This document shows, in pieces, positions 63,955-64,000 of a stretch of 64,000 nt of DNA. The stretch lies in assembly GCA_050299855.1 (NCBI GenBank), contig JBNKWQ010000046.1, positions 310,001-374,000 of the forward strand, in the 5' to 3' direction. This DNA comes from Hahella sp050299855. GTDB taxonomy: Bacteria > Pseudomonadota > Gammaproteobacteria > Pseudomonadales > Oleiphilaceae. Position 1 is the stretch's first letter; each line of letters begins with the position of its first letter. Position numbers and translations under genes: made by a program. The notes beneath the pieces are model-generated. The model saw nothing but the letters and a program-made list of their open reading frames with translations, was not told the DNA's origin and did no database searches.

Positions 63955-63984
63955 CTTACACTGCCCGGCAATGCTGACTATAAT
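63955..63984 (+). promoter_or_regulatory. candidate sigma-70 promoter near the right edge
   Basis: A perfect TATAAT at 63979-63984 is preceded 18 bases earlier by CTTACA (63955-63960). It would drive a gene beyond the window. In Pseudomonas the gene after cysM is an rRNA methyltransferase, but nothing here shows what follows. Confidence 0.4.
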
Positions 63985-64000
63985 GCGCGCACTTTTTCGA

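Overview
The window comes from a gammaproteobacterium of the Pseudomonadales/Cellvibrionales type, probably marine or environmental, with roughly 50% G+C. The housekeeping order supports this: hom-thrC-recJ, prfB-lysS, nadB divergent from rpoE-rseA-rseB-rseC-mucD, lepA-lepB-rnc-era-recO-pdxJ, and a BarA/GacS sensor kinase divergent from cysM. A PEP-CTERM protein and a type I IPP isomerase point to an environmental lineage rather than an enteric one. I see no rRNA, tRNA, CRISPR array, transposase or integrase.

Layout. (1) 1-4445: end of hom, then thrC and recJ. (2) 4446-40328: about 36 kb of accessory genes between recJ and prfB, which are neighbours in many gammaproteobacteria. It starts with a lipoprotein, a SulP transporter with a universal stress protein, and a GlpD-like flavoprotein. 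Next comes a secreted pair: an alpha/alpha-toroid protein with type 3 repeats and a dockerin-like tail, followed by a PEP-CTERM protein with a cohesin-like domain. Then come a VOC protein, idi, a GspC-like protein, a YdjY-like protein, a radical SAM/methyltransferase pair and a VTT membrane protein. (3) 19728-39477 is a nearly continuous rightward block: myo-inositol-phosphate synthase, a polytopic membrane protein, a second secreted toroid protein, three membrane proteins, MoxR ATPase, DUF58, two VWA membrane proteins, cytochrome b561, a sugar isomerase, and the ebo genes eboC, eboA, eboB, eboE, eboF. (4) 39603-64000: housekeeping genes, with no accessory insertions seen.

The most interesting part is the 19.7-kb block. 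The ebo cluster is known from cyanobacteria, where it is needed to export a scytonemin precursor to the periplasm, and from eustigmatophyte plastids and scattered bacteria. Here no eboD (a dehydroquinate-synthase-like cyclase) is present, while a different cyclitol-forming enzyme, inositol-phosphate synthase, opens the block. A MoxR/VWA chaperone-like module sits between them. I infer a system that makes a cyclitol- and prenyl-derived small molecule and moves or assembles it at the envelope; idi and the radical SAM/methyltransferase pair nearby may contribute. The product cannot be read from sequence.

The second notable unit is the adjacent dockerin-like and cohesin-like/PEP-CTERM pair behind a candidate sigma-54 promoter, which suggests a surface-tethered two-protein complex.
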